Shown here piece after piece: positions 15,135 through 23,551 of a stretch of DNA of 64,000 nucleotides. Origin of the DNA: Microbacterium sp. YJN-G (GTDB lineage Bacteria; Actinomycetota; Actinomycetes; Actinomycetales; Microbacteriaceae); assembly GCF_015040615.1 (NCBI RefSeq), contig NZ_CP060403.1, forward strand, positions 84,597-148,596. Direction: 5' to 3'. A program made the translations under genes and the position numbers. Numbering within the stretch: position 1 is the stretch's first letter; each line of letters opens with the position of its first letter. The notes below the pieces were generated by a model. The model did no database searches. It was not told the DNA's origin and saw nothing but the letters and a program-made list of their open reading frames with translations.

Positions 15135-16541
15135 GCGGAGCCCCGCATAGTGGTGTAACCCACGGTGGTCGCGCACGTCGTTGCTGACGTGAACGCGGTC
15201 ACCGTGTGATCCTTCGAGAAGTCTCTTACCCCAACTCGAAAGGCATCAACACGATGACCGCTCCCCACATTGTCGACCCTGCAACGGTGCTCGGTGAAGC
15301 CCTTGCCGACGCTTCCCCGGATTTGATGCGACACCTGCTGCAAACGATGATCAACGCCCTCCTGTCCGCCGACGCCGACGCCGTGGTCGGCGCCGAATGG
15401 GGACAGCCGTCCCCTGACCGCCTCACCCACCGCAACGGCTACCGCCACCGCGATCTCGACACCAGGGCTGGCACGATCGATGTCGCGATCCCGAAACTGC
15501 GATCGGGCACGTATTTCCCGGAGTGGCTTCTGGAGCGTCGCAAGCGCTCCGAGGCGGCCTTGATCACCGTGATCGCCGACTGCTACCTCGCAGGCGTCAG
15601 CACGCGGCGGATGGACAAGCTGGTGAAGACCCTCGGCATTCACGCCCTGTCGAAGTCGCAGGTGTCCCGGATGGCTGCCGAGCTCGACGAGCACGTGAAC
15701 CAGTTCCGGCACCGCTCTTTGGCTGAGGCGGGCCCGTTCACGTTCGTCGCCGCCGACGCTCTGACGATGAAGGTTCGTGAGGGTGGCCGGGTGGTGAACA
15801 CGGTCGTGCTGATCGCCACTGGCGTCAACGGTGACGGCCGCCGCGAAGTGCTCGGCCTGCAAACCGCGACAGCTGAGACCGGGTCGGCGTGGAATGCGTT
15901 CTTCGCAGACCTCGTCGCCCGCGGCCTCACCGGCGTGCAGCTGGTCACCAGTGACGCGCATGCCGGTTTGAAGGACGCGATTGCCGCGAACCTGCCCGGC
16001 GCGACCTGGCAGCGTTGCCGCACCCACTACGCGGCGAACCTGATGAGCGTGAGCCCGAAGAGCATGTGGCCGGCGGTGAAGGCGATGCTGCACTCCGTTT
16101 ATGACCAGCCCACCGCCTCCGACGTGCACGCCCAGTTCGACCGCACCCTGGATTACGTGACCGAGAAGCTGCCCGCGGTCGCCGAGCACCTCGATACCGC
16201 CAGGGCCGACATCCTGGCCTTCACCGAGTTCCCCAAAGACGTGTGGTCCCAAATCTGGTCGAACAATCCCAACGAGCGCCTCAACCGCGAGATCCGCCGC
16301 CGCACCGACTCCGTCGGCATCTTCCCCAACCGCGACGCGATCATCCGCCTGGTCGGCGGCGTCCTGGCCGAGCAGACCGACGAGTGGGCCGAGGGGCGCC
16401 GCTACCTCGGGCTGGACGTTCTGGCCCGCTCCCGCATGCGCGTCCTGCCCGACACCGAAAGCGAGGTGGTCGCCGACACCTTCATCGCGCTCAGCGCATA
16501 AAGCGAAGGATCAGCCGTTACACCACTTCCAGGGACTTGAC
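15135..16541 (+). mobile_element. IS256-family insertion sequence
   Basis: About 1.4 kb with one transposase gene. The right end, read inward, is GTCAAGTCCCTGGAAGTGG followed by TGTAAC, the usual IS256-family end. The left end shares AGTGGTGTAAC plus a weaker AG-CCC match further out, so the inverted repeats are imperfect. No clear target-site duplication was found next to the two tips. Confidence 0.8.
15254..16501 (+). CDS. IS256-family (Mutator) transposase
   Basis: 415 residues from ATG 15254, full length for the family. The catalytic DDE triad is D168 (AADALTM), D234 (TSDAHAGL) and E341 (NNPNERLNRE). The Mutator signature region HRNGYRHRDLDTRAGTIDV is intact. Likely active. Confidence 0.95.
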   Translation: MTAPHIVDPATVLGEALADASPDLMRHLLQTMINALLSADADAVVGAEWGQPSPDRLTHRNGYRHRDLDTRAGTIDVAIPKLRSGTYFPEWLLERRKRSEAALITVIADCYLAGVSTRRMDKLVKTLGIHALSKSQVSRMAAELDEHVNQFRHRSLAEAGPFTFVAADALTMKVREGGRVVNTVVLIATGVNGDGRREVLGLQTATAETGSAWNAFFADLVARGLTGVQLVTSDAHAGLKDAIAANLPGATWQRCRTHYAANLMSVSPKSMWPAVKAMLHSVYDQPTASDVHAQFDRTLDYVTEKLPAVAEHLDTARADILAFTEFPKDVWSQIWSNNPNERLNREIRRRTDSVGIFPNRDAIIRLVGGVLAEQTDEWAEGRRYLGLDVLARSRMRVLPDTESEVVADTFIALSA

Positions 16542-16599
16542 CCGGGCAGTTGCGTCACGGGGGCGAGTGAGCCCTCCACTGTTTCATCCCGAGTGTGAC

Positions 16600-16895
16600 G
16601 AAACGGAGGCATCACGCTCATCACTGCCCCTGCGCTCTTCAACTCCCGCGGCGACCAGTCCACCCATCTCCGGAAGTAGGCCTCACCGAGGCCCGTCTCA
16701 CTAGTGACGCGCCTGGTCGAGTTGCCGATGACCTTGGCGAACCATACAGCCGACTCGTTCCCGACCTCCAACGGTTCAGACTTGTTCCGCTTCCGAGCGG
16801 AGATCTGTTTGCAGAGACTCCGCGCCTGTGCATCGTCGATGACCCCGAGCTGACGAAACCTCACCACGAACGCCTTGATGAAGAAGCCCACTCCT
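16600..16895 (-). pseudogene. C-terminal remnant of an XRE/IrrE-type protein
   Basis: A frame without a start encodes FFIKAFVVRFRQLGVIDDAQ, EPLEVGNESAVWFAKVIGNS and YFRRWVDWSPRE. These motifs match the C-terminal end of actinobacterial XRE-family/ImmA-IrrE metallopeptidase proteins. The HTH and HExxH parts are absent, and IS256 lies just downstream. A dead fragment. Confidence 0.5.
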
Positions 16896-16896
16896 C

Positions 16897-17409
16897 TTAG
16901 CCCAGCGCCAGTTCGAGCGCCCTCGTCCTGACAACGTCGATGATCCCGCGAAGCGCTCCCTTTGGGAAAGCCCTCTGAGCGCTGTACACCCCTCAATACT
17001 CGATGAAGGGAACCAACCCCTCCTCGATCCACCCGTTGTACAACGCGATGAAGGCGGGATCCCAGGGCACCGCGATCCCCGACTCAGATGCGGCGAACGC
17101 TTCCAGCGTCGCGACAGGATCCTTGAAACTCATTTCGGACAGCCCGTCGAATCCATCCGAGATCCCTTGCTCGCGGGGGTGGTTGTGCCCTTGCTCAGCC
17201 CGGACCAGTGATGACGGCCTGCGCGTTGACGGTGAACGGCCTGCGGTAATCGGGAATGCTGGCGACGTCGCTATAGCCGTTGAGCTCTGCCTTCACCCAG
17301 GCGAGCAAGGAGTCAGCGCCGAGGCGATGCGCGACGATCATGAGCTTTCGGGCATCGTGGCGGCGTCACCGTCGGGTGCCTGTTCAATTGCGTCGTCAAG
17401 CAGCGTCAT
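16897..17409 (-). pseudogene. Broken AbiTii-domain gene
   Basis: Pieces in several frames line up with one AbiTii protein. MTLLDDAIEQ (ATG 17409) comes first. After a frameshift come VAHRLGADSLLAWVKAELNG and YSDVASIPDYRRP, where the E-L-N-G-Y...P-D-Y-R core is characteristic. An in-frame TGA (17195) follows, then MSFKDPVATLEAFAASES (17133) and FPKGALRGIIDVVRTRALEL ending with TAA at 16897. AbiTii proteins are linked to phage abortive infection. At least two lesions make it a pseudogene. Confidence 0.55.
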
Positions 17410-17701
17410 GCGCTCACGACGACATGCGTTCACGACACGGAAGCGGGTCGGAATCCAGGAGGAGCTCGCAGCAACTCAGCAAGGGTGATGAACACGTCAA
17501 TTGTGCCGCTCAAGAGCGAGGGAAGGTCCATGATCCTCATCATGCAGCCGATCCGGCTCAGGCCCGTCGCCCACTACCCCCGGACAACCCCACCCCGCAG
17601 CGGCGTCGCGAAGGCCGCGATGGATCTCGGGCCGGCGGAAGAGCTGAACACGCCGTCAACACCGCCGGCGAACAACACTGCCGGCAACGTCACGGAAGGG
17701 C
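17410..17701. other. No recognisable gene
   Basis: About 290 bp between the AbiTii relic and hipA. Open frames exist but look like background of GC-rich DNA; no repeat, hairpin or operator seen. Confidence 0.5.
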
Positions 17702-19063
17702 CTATTCGCCGTAGAGCCCAACCTCGGGCGGCGAATGCTCCGATGAGGCGAAGCTGCCACGATTCCCTCCAGCCGGAGTCGTCCCTTGCTGGAGGTCTCC
17801 TCGGCGTCTTTGTCCCGCAGACGGGCGCCCAGGGGTGGCGATATGTGTGCTCTCGACGGCGCCGATGATCTCCGGGGTGGCTGTGCGCTGCACCAGCAGC
17901 TGTGTCTCGCTCGCTGTCATCTGAGCTACCTCTGCCGCGTCCTCACGGTGTTCTCTGACGGCGTCAATCATGTGACGTGCGGTGGACAGGGCGTCCGCGT
18001 GGCTCACCCGGTAGAAGCTGTGGCGCCGCACGAGCGCTTCGAGACTGAACTCGCGGCTTCCGCCGCCGATGTCGGTGAGTCCTCCGGGTGTTGCATTCAG
18101 GTCGGGCGAGAGGTCGAAGGCGGGCGTGAATTCAGCGTTGGTCCCGTCCCAGAACACGGCGACGTTACGCAGGTGGTCATCGTCGATTCTCATCGCCATG
18201 CGGAACGCCAACCGTCGGAAGAGTTCGGGCCCTACCTCCGCAGGCCTCGCACTGAGGCGGCTTAGCCGCTCGACAAGGTGAGGATAAGACGCCCCGTCCG
18301 GTGACGCGTACTCGGTGACGGTGTTACCGGAGAGGACCATCCGCCGCTCGTCACCGACGCGGTCGAATCGTTCGATGAGGAGTGTGAGCCCCCGACCCCC
18401 GATGTCCACCAGTCGCGCGTCGGGCACGTCGAGACCCGCCTTGTCGGCGATGTAGATCGCAGCGCGTTCCGCCTTAATGAGCGGGCTCACCCGGTCGTAG
18501 TTTGTCGTGAACTTCGCGAGCCACGACCGACCGTCCAACCGAACGAACGCCTTCGGCTGGGACCCTCCCGCCGCGGTGAGCGTGTTCCGGACTGCGGCGT
18601 CCAGATCCGGCCCGGCGGGGGCGTCGTCATCGATGGCTACGGCGGTCTCGGCGACGGTCTTGAGCCTGCCGCCGCCGAGTCGTGGGACGTAGTCTGTGGC
18701 GCTTGCCTGAAAGTCAAGTGCACCGACGCGGTCGGAGCCGGACTCGAGCATGTATCTCAGGTCGGGAAGAACGTGTTCGAGGTCGACCCCGAGCTGCCGA
18801 TTGATGACTTGACGCCCCCAGTTGTCGGGCATGGCGTCACGAATGGTGAACGGCATATCGAGGATTGGCACCGGCGGGTAAGCGACGCCCCGCTCGACGG
18901 GAAGGTCGGGTCCGAGGTCTACTCCTCCGCGTTCGACGTACGACCGGGCGTACTGAAACGACATGCCTTTCGTAGTGGTGGATGGGAACACTACCCCCGC
19001 GACGACGGGTTCGGCGCTCCCCTGGGGGAACATCCAGACGTAGGCCCGACCATCAGAAGTCAT
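17702..19063 (-). CDS. hipA: HipA-family serine/threonine kinase toxin
   Basis: 453 residues from ATG 19063, which lies inside the end of hipB (11-bp overlap). An N-terminal subdomain (about 15-100) precedes the kinase core: SGSDRVGALDFQ, GGSQPKAFV (Gly-rich loop), KAERAAIYIADKAGL and the catalytic region RIDDDHLRN. The D-H-x2-N motif is intact, so the kinase is probably active. HipA phosphorylates a tRNA synthetase or translation target in known members and causes growth arrest; the substrate here is unknown. On an island it could stabilise the insert. Confidence 0.9.
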   Translation of the reverse strand: MTSDGRAYVWMFPQGSAEPVVAGVVFPSTTTKGMSFQYARSYVERGGVDLGPDLPVERGVAYPPVPILDMPFTIRDAMPDNWGRQVINRQLGVDLEHVLPDLRYMLESGSDRVGALDFQASATDYVPRLGGGRLKTVAETAVAIDDDAPAGPDLDAAVRNTLTAAGGSQPKAFVRLDGRSWLAKFTTNYDRVSPLIKAERAAIYIADKAGLDVPDARLVDIGGRGLTLLIERFDRVGDERRMVLSGNTVTEYASPDGASYPHLVERLSRLSARPAEVGPELFRRLAFRMAMRIDDDHLRNVAVFWDGTNAEFTPAFDLSPDLNATPGGLTDIGGGSREFSLEALVRRHSFYRVSHADALSTARHMIDAVREHREDAAEVAQMTASETQLLVQRTATPEIIGAVESTHIATPGRPSAGQRRRGDLQQGTTPAGGNRGSFASSEHSPPEVGLYGE

Positions 19064-19400
19064 CGTCGATTGCCTGTTCTCGTCGGTTTCGGACGTTGGA
19101 AGGAATGAGCGTAAGGGCCTGCTCGCCCTGTTGGCGGGTGCGAGCAAGGGTCCTCGGGTCCGTGATGTCGAAGAGTGGCACCCCGGCCGCCACGGCGGCA
19201 TTGAGGACATGTCCGAGCGAGACGGCAGCGTCGCCACGCTCGATAAGCGTCATTGTCCGCGGGGACACATCGATGAGCTCCGCAAGCTGAGCCGCTGTCA
19301 TGCGGCGAGCATGCCGACCGAGTCGGATCTGTTGCCCGAGGATACGAGCAGCGTCAGCGGCCTGCACCGTCATCACAATCTTCTTCCTACTCATACTCAT
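19053..19400 (-). CDS. hipB: HipB-family antitoxin (XRE helix-turn-helix)
   Basis: 115 residues. HTH: GQQIRLGRHARRMTAAQLAE, LIDVSPRTMTLIERGDAAVS, then NAAVAAGVPLF. It neutralises HipA and should repress the hipBA promoter. Upstream (19400-19440) the minus strand has TTTACTTTGACTTTGAAG, with short TTTGA repeats and a TTGACT-like -35, a plausible HipB site. ATG 19394 is an alternative start. Confidence 0.85.
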   Translation of the reverse strand: MSMSRKKIVMTVQAADAARILGQQIRLGRHARRMTAAQLAELIDVSPRTMTLIERGDAAVSLGHVLNAAVAAGVPLFDITDPRTLARTRQQGEQALTLIPSNVRNRREQAIDDDF

Positions 19401-19479
19401 TACTTTCGCATTGAACCCACTTCAAAGTCAAAGTAAAGACATCCGCAAGTTCTAAAAGTCTGCTTGGGTCGTTCACTAA

Positions 19480-19640
19480 ACCCGCGATTCCAGTCGGGAG
19501 TAGGGCTCGTGAAACAGGATTGCTGGCGATTCCACGCTAAGCTCCCCGACTTTCCACGACACCCCGGAAACCCTTGATTTTCCGCGGATCTGAACTTGCC
19601 TGCACGCGCCGGCCAGCGGCACGTTTCCGCCTGCGAGATA
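19480..19640 (-). ncRNA. Candidate omega-RNA (reRNA) of TnpB
   Basis: TnpB guide RNAs come from the 3' end of the gene and the element's right end. Here the minus strand ends with an imperfect hairpin CCCGACTGGAATCGCGGG (19498-19481), close to other TnpB right ends; the guide would then begin TTTAGTGAACGACC. Extent is approximate. Confidence 0.35.
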
Positions 19641-20937
19641 CGCCCGTGGACGCCTCGGATCGGTGGCTTCCTGCTTCATCCGGGACTGCTTCAGCGAGCT
19701 GAAGTCTGACGTCTCGTCCACAGGCGTAGACCGCGGGCCCCGCGGCAAGGATGTTGGTCGCGGCGTTGTAGTCGCGGTCCAGGCTGACCCCACAGGAGTC
19801 GCACTGCCAGGTGCGGATGTTGAGCGGTTTCTTACCGCCGCTCTCACAGCAGACCGAGCAGATCTGTGTCGAGGCATAGAACCTTGGAGCCTTGATGAGG
19901 TCGACCCCCTTGCGGGTGCACGCCTCTTCGAGGAACCGGAGGAACTGTCCCCAGCCGGCATCGTTGATGCTCTTGGCCATGTTCGTGTTCGCCATGCCTG
20001 CGATGTTCAGTGTCTCGATGACGACCGTTTGGTTCTCACGGCTGAGCTTCGAGGCGAGCTGACGGGCATGGTCCTCACGGAGGTTTGCCACGCGACGATG
20101 TGCACGAGCTCGCGCTCGCTTCGCCTTCGCGTAGTTGTGGCTCCCGGGAGTCTTCCGGGAGAGGTACTTGTCGGCGCGACGCAGTGTCGCTTCCGCGGCA
20201 CGGTAATGACGGGGGTTCGCGATCTTCTCGCGGGTGCCGTCGGAGTAGGAGATCGCGGCGTAGTCGTTCAGGCCGACGTCAATGCCGGCCGCCCGAGGAC
20301 GACGGGTCGGCTGCTTCGAGGCTTCGACCGGAACGCGGACGATGAACGACACCCAGAACTCCCCGTCGGGATCCTCGCGCACGGTCACGGCGCTCGGGTA
20401 CCCGGGAAGCGGGCGATGCCAGTTGACAGGGATGTCCTGGTCGATGTTCGCGAGGTGAAGCGCGCCTCCTCCGCGACGGGTGTTCTGCCATCCGCCTCGG
20501 ATCGTGAACGAATCCTCGGCAAAGCGAGCAGACTTGCGCGAGGTGCGCCGCGACTTGAACCGCAGGCGTCCGACGCGTCGGCCCTGGATCTTGCCGGCTG
20601 CCGAATCGAAGAAGCGCCGGTACGCATCGGCGGCGTCATGCACGGCTGCCGACAGGGCTGTGTGGGACACCTCGGCAAGCCAGGCAGTGTTCGGGCTCTT
20701 CCGTGCCTCGGTGACGAGGGTCTTCGCCGCGTCGTAGCCGCTCGGGTGCTTTCCGCCTGCGGCGTACCGCTCTCGGGCGAGCGCGATGTACGAGTTGTAG
20801 ACGAAGCGGCACGATCCGAACACACGTCGAAGGTTCTCGGCCGCCTCGAGCTCTGGGTAGATCCGATAGCTGTATCGGCGGACAGCGACGGGGCCGTCGT
20901 GTTTGCCGCGCTTCCGGGCACGCGCGTCAGCGCGCAT
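19537..20937 (-). CDS. tnpB: TnpB RNA-guided nuclease
   Basis: 466 residues. RuvC residues are present: D220 (GIDVGL), E308 (VVIETLNI) and D387/D389 (DRDYNAATNI), with a C4 zinc finger CSVC...CDSC (360-382). All catalytic residues are intact. The family cleaves DNA next to a short motif, guided by its own right-end RNA. The N-terminus before VRRYSYRIYPEL is not typical and derives from the overlapping Cys-motif gene; the last 60 residues overlap the presumed guide RNA. Confidence 0.9.
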   Translation of the reverse strand: MRADARARKRGKHDGPVAVRRYSYRIYPELEAAENLRRVFGSCRFVYNSYIALARERYAAGGKHPSGYDAAKTLVTEARKSPNTAWLAEVSHTALSAAVHDAADAYRRFFDSAAGKIQGRRVGRLRFKSRRTSRKSARFAEDSFTIRGGWQNTRRGGGALHLANIDQDIPVNWHRPLPGYPSAVTVREDPDGEFWVSFIVRVPVEASKQPTRRPRAAGIDVGLNDYAAISYSDGTREKIANPRHYRAAEATLRRADKYLSRKTPGSHNYAKAKRARARAHRRVANLREDHARQLASKLSRENQTVVIETLNIAGMANTNMAKSINDAGWGQFLRFLEEACTRKGVDLIKAPRFYASTQICSVCCESGGKKPLNIRTWQCDSCGVSLDRDYNAATNILAAGPAVYACGRDVRLQLAEAVPDEAGSHRSEASTGVSRRRKRAAGRRVQASSDPRKIKGFRGVVESRGA

Positions 20938-21331
20938 CTCGGTTCCGGCAGCGCGGCAGGGAGCGCACGGACAGTTCCAGCGATTGTAGCCGCGGCGTGC
21001 CGTGAACTTCGTCGGGCATGACCCCGAGATCGGGCTTCACCCGCGCGGCGCGAGTGCGGGCCTTCGACCGTGCTCGGGCGACCTTGTTGCAGCGCCTGCA
21101 GCGACAACTCCAGAACGTGTACCCGCTCGGCGTTCCGGGCGCCTTCTCCGGCATGCCCTCGGCCAACCGAGCCGCACGACGCGCGGCGGCCGCGGCACTG
21201 TTCGCGGCACGGCACGCATCGCACGTAGGACGGCAATGAGAGTAGGCACGGGTGGTGCCATGCTCATAGCCATCGGGCAGGTCCGGGTAGGTCACCCCTC
21301 CTCTATGCGCGGTCTCGACGGCCATGATGGC
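20927..21331 (-). CDS. Cys-motif protein overlapping tnpB, probably frameshifted
   Basis: 134 residues from ATG 21331. Two Cys motifs: YEHGTTRAYSHCRPTCDAC and GTPSGYTFWSCRCRRC. A third begins (VHGTPR) but then the frame diverges; in the frame continuous with tnpB the DNA reads RGYNRWNCPCAPC, the expected remainder. So a one- or two-base indel near 21000 splits the third motif between this gene and the tnpB frame. Related to the 1519 and 9714 proteins. Confidence 0.5.
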   Translation of the reverse strand, partial: AIMAVETAHRGGVTYPDLPDGYEHGTTRAYSHCRPTCDACRAANSAAAAARRAARLAEGMPEKAPGTPSGYTFWSCRCRRCNKVARARSKARTRAARVKPDLGVMPDEVHGTPRLQSLELSVRSLPRCRNRDAR

Positions 21332-21682
21332 CATGTACGCGGCGCAAGGCGCTTCTCGGGAATCCTGCGGCGACAACGTCGGCGAGCCGATCCTTGGACG
21401 GCGTCCTGAGTGGCTACGGGCGAACTGGGCTTACTTTCACCTTTGATACGGGCCTGAACATCGGCGTCAGTGAGGTCACGGGTGACGGTGGCCTTGACGT
21501 CACCGGACGTCACGCCCCTCCTTTCGTGCTCCCTGCGAGCGGAGCGTTCTTCGTCAACCTCCACCGAGTCATGGAGAATACTGAGGCCCGATGGCCGTCG
21601 TCTCTTCGACTGACGGCCACGGCGACCGGCACGTACAGCGCATCGGAGTCTGACACCGCACAGGAGGTGAGGTCGGGTGCTA
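21332..21682. other. No recognisable gene
   Basis: Contains one weak leftward ORF (GTG 21513 to 21292) with a GGAGG three bases from the start and no familiar motif. Nothing else seen between the TnpB-linked gene and the catabolic cluster. Confidence 0.4.
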
Positions 21683-22105
21683 CTAGTGCTCCGGCCAGTA
21701 GTCGTACACATCGCTCGTGCCGCGCATGAACTCGATGAACACGCAGTCCTCGTCACCGATTGTCCATGCCTCATGATTCGGAGGGAGCATCATGACGTCG
21801 CCGACAGTGAACGTCTGCTCGGCGCCGTCTCGCTGGCGTACTCCGAGCGTGCCGCTGAGGATGTAGGCGACGTGGGGCTGAGGACACATGTCGGTGTCGA
21901 GGAATCCCGTCTTTACCGCGTCTTCGGTTACCGATGATCCGACGGGGAACCTGATGAGCAGCGCGCTCGCCCCATCGAGCGTCACTAGGCGCTTGGTGAT
22001 TCGCCCGATGGTGATCAGTTCGTATCCGGAGGGGTCGGAGAAGTTCCCCTTCTGCATGTCCGTCATTGGGGCTTCCTCGATGTTGTCGTTCGAGTGAGCG
22101 TTCAT
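21683..22105 (-). CDS. Cupin-domain protein
   Basis: 140 residues from ATG 22105 (GAAAGGAAT ribosome site). A single cupin: HVAYILSGTLGVRQRDG and VGDVMMLPPNHEAWTIGDE, with one His of the usual metal set (H in PPNHEAW) and PHVAYILSG. ATG-proximal FSDPSGYELITIGRITK is not diagnostic. Last gene of the PAS-MBL-cupin operon. It may bind a small molecule from the pathway; the activity is unknown. Confidence 0.75.
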   Translation of the reverse strand: MNAHSNDNIEEAPMTDMQKGNFSDPSGYELITIGRITKRLVTLDGASALLIRFPVGSSVTEDAVKTGFLDTDMCPQPHVAYILSGTLGVRQRDGAEQTFTVGDVMMLPPNHEAWTIGDEDCVFIEFMRGTSDVYDYWPEH

Positions 22106-22136
22106 GGCATTCCTTTCAATCGTTTCCCTATGGGCG

Positions 22137-22910
22137 TCAATCGAGGCTGACGGTATCGCCGGGGTGGAGAGCGACGATGGCATCGCCTAGGCCGGCGGCC
22201 GCGAAAACCTCACGGATCTGCTCGGCGTTCTGGCTGAAGTGAGCCCAGGAGTCCTCGTGGATGGCCACTACCTTCTTCGCCTGAAGCCGCTGAGCTGCCT
22301 CCAACGCCAGCTCGTTACTGAGTGTGATGTAGCTCCCGTCGGCGATGACGTCGAACTTTGCCCCGCCGACGAACAGCACAGCGATGTCCACAGGCCCGTA
22401 CCGGTCGACGATGTCGTCCACGACATCCATCTGCGAGTTGTCACCGCTGACGTACACGGACGGAAGCCCAGGGCCGGCCAGATGAAAACCGATGACCGGG
22501 CCGAGCGCCTCCCACACCCCCTCCGGGCCGTGCTTGGCCGGCAGGGCAGTAATGGTCAATTCCCCGCCGTCCGGGAGTGGCACGGTGCGCGCCTCATGCT
22601 CCGCCAAGCCGACAACGTTCGGCCCGAAGTTCGACGCAACCTCCTCCGTCGTATACGCGAGCGGCACCATCGTGAGGAATCCGCGGCCGCTGACATCGAG
22701 GTTATCGATGTGCTCGTGAGATGCCAGTGCGATGTCGATCTGCCCGAGCTCCTCTGGCGTGAAGGCGGGAGCGGCGTTCTTCACAACCGGCCCGGCGATG
22801 GGGTGATGATAGGTCTGAGGCGCATCGAACGTCGGGTCGGTGATGATTCGAACTCCACCGATGTTGAGAACGGCGGTAGGCCCGCCAACAAGAGTGACTG
22901 AAGTGGACAT
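22137..22910 (-). CDS. MBL-fold metal-dependent hydrolase, UlaG-like
   Basis: 257 residues. N-terminal GGVRIITDPTFD, metal motif ASHEHIDNLD at 63-72, GDNSQMDVVDD (about 180) and late HEDSW are typical of UlaG/YtnP-type lactonases or hydrolases. The last residue of H-x-H-x-D-H is Asn (N70) instead of His, which may weaken the second metal site. Sits between the PAS and cupin genes. The substrate is unknown; a lactam or lactone of the amine pathway is speculation. Confidence 0.75.
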   Translation of the reverse strand: MSTSVTLVGGPTAVLNIGGVRIITDPTFDAPQTYHHPIAGPVVKNAAPAFTPEELGQIDIALASHEHIDNLDVSGRGFLTMVPLAYTTEEVASNFGPNVVGLAEHEARTVPLPDGGELTITALPAKHGPEGVWEALGPVIGFHLAGPGLPSVYVSGDNSQMDVVDDIVDRYGPVDIAVLFVGGAKFDVIADGSYITLSNELALEAAQRLQAKKVVAIHEDSWAHFSQNAEQIREVFAAAGLGDAIVALHPGDTVSLD

Positions 22911-22927
22911 GTGATGCTCCTCGGGGG

Positions 22928-23353
22928 TCAGCTGTTGCGTGCGGACAGGGTCTGGGCGGTGACATCCTCCGCACCGTGGAGGACGTAGATGACGTTTCCT
23001 TCGTCATCGAGTACCGGCTCGTTGTGGGGCTGCCAATAGCGCTCCTCATACGAGCCGTCCGAGCGCTTCATGTCATACCTCTGCGGTTGGAGCACCAGCG
23101 ACTGACCGGTGTGCAGAACCTCCTCGAGGGAGCGACGGAGCACCTCCGTGCCGTTCGCGGTGGGGTCGTCCGGGTTGTCGGGGAAGACATCGAGAATGTG
23201 CTTCCCGATGGAACTCGCGCGCTCCTTCAACGTTGCGGCGAGGAATGAGTCGGTCGCCGCGACCACCCGCAAGTCCGGGTCGACGGCGATGTACTGCGCG
23301 TTGATGGCGTTGAACAGACGCTCGAAGTCAGGCGGCTGGACGGACGTTGTCAT
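22928..23353 (-). CDS. Single PAS-domain protein
   Basis: 141 residues from ATG 23353. The whole protein is one PAS fold: FERLFNAINAQYIAVDPDLR, IGKHILDVFPDNPDDP, GSYEERYWQPHNEPVLDDEG. It lacks a kinase or HTH partner, so it may act as a small-molecule sensor or a ligand-binding subunit. First gene of a leftward operon, divergent from ppsR; the pathway palindrome at 23491 lies between. Confidence 0.8.
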   Translation of the reverse strand: MTTSVQPPDFERLFNAINAQYIAVDPDLRVVAATDSFLAATLKERASSIGKHILDVFPDNPDDPTANGTEVLRRSLEEVLHTGQSLVLQPQRYDMKRSDGSYEERYWQPHNEPVLDDEGNVIYVLHGAEDVTAQTLSARNS

Positions 23354-23490
23354 GCTGTGCCTTTCTGTCATGGCAGGGGCCACATCGGTGTGGCGGTGTC
23401 GAAAGTCAATACGGAACGCGTCACCGCCTCCAGTGCAGATTTCGTACCACTCGACCTAAGTGGCTGCGATGCACAAGGCACATCACAAAC

Positions 23491-23507
23491 GCGTGCCCGG
23501 CGCACAT
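23491..23507. promoter_or_regulatory. Catabolic palindrome copy 1
   Basis: GCGTGCCCGGCGCACAT, two mismatches in the left half of ATGTGC-N5-GCACAT. Between the divergent PAS operon and ppsR-ppsA. Confidence 0.55.
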
Positions 23508-23551
23508 ACCCGTGGATTGCCGTTCAGCGACGGTAGTGGCGAGGTGATCCC

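Larger units (their letters stand above)
19478..21010 (-). mobile_element. IS605/IS607-type element with tnpB only
   Basis: TnpB with a candidate guide-RNA end at 19481-19498 and no TnpA next to it. The left boundary is not clear because the tnpB frame runs into a Cys-motif gene. Probably non-autonomous. Confidence 0.5.

Noticed and set aside
15125..16550. Target-site duplication of the IS256 element
   Set aside because: Only CCCGG is shared near the ends and not at the tips; not enough to call a duplication.
17003..17868. Rightward ORFs of 60-160 residues
   Set aside because: They are antisense to the AbiTii remnants or hipA and show only composition-driven openness.
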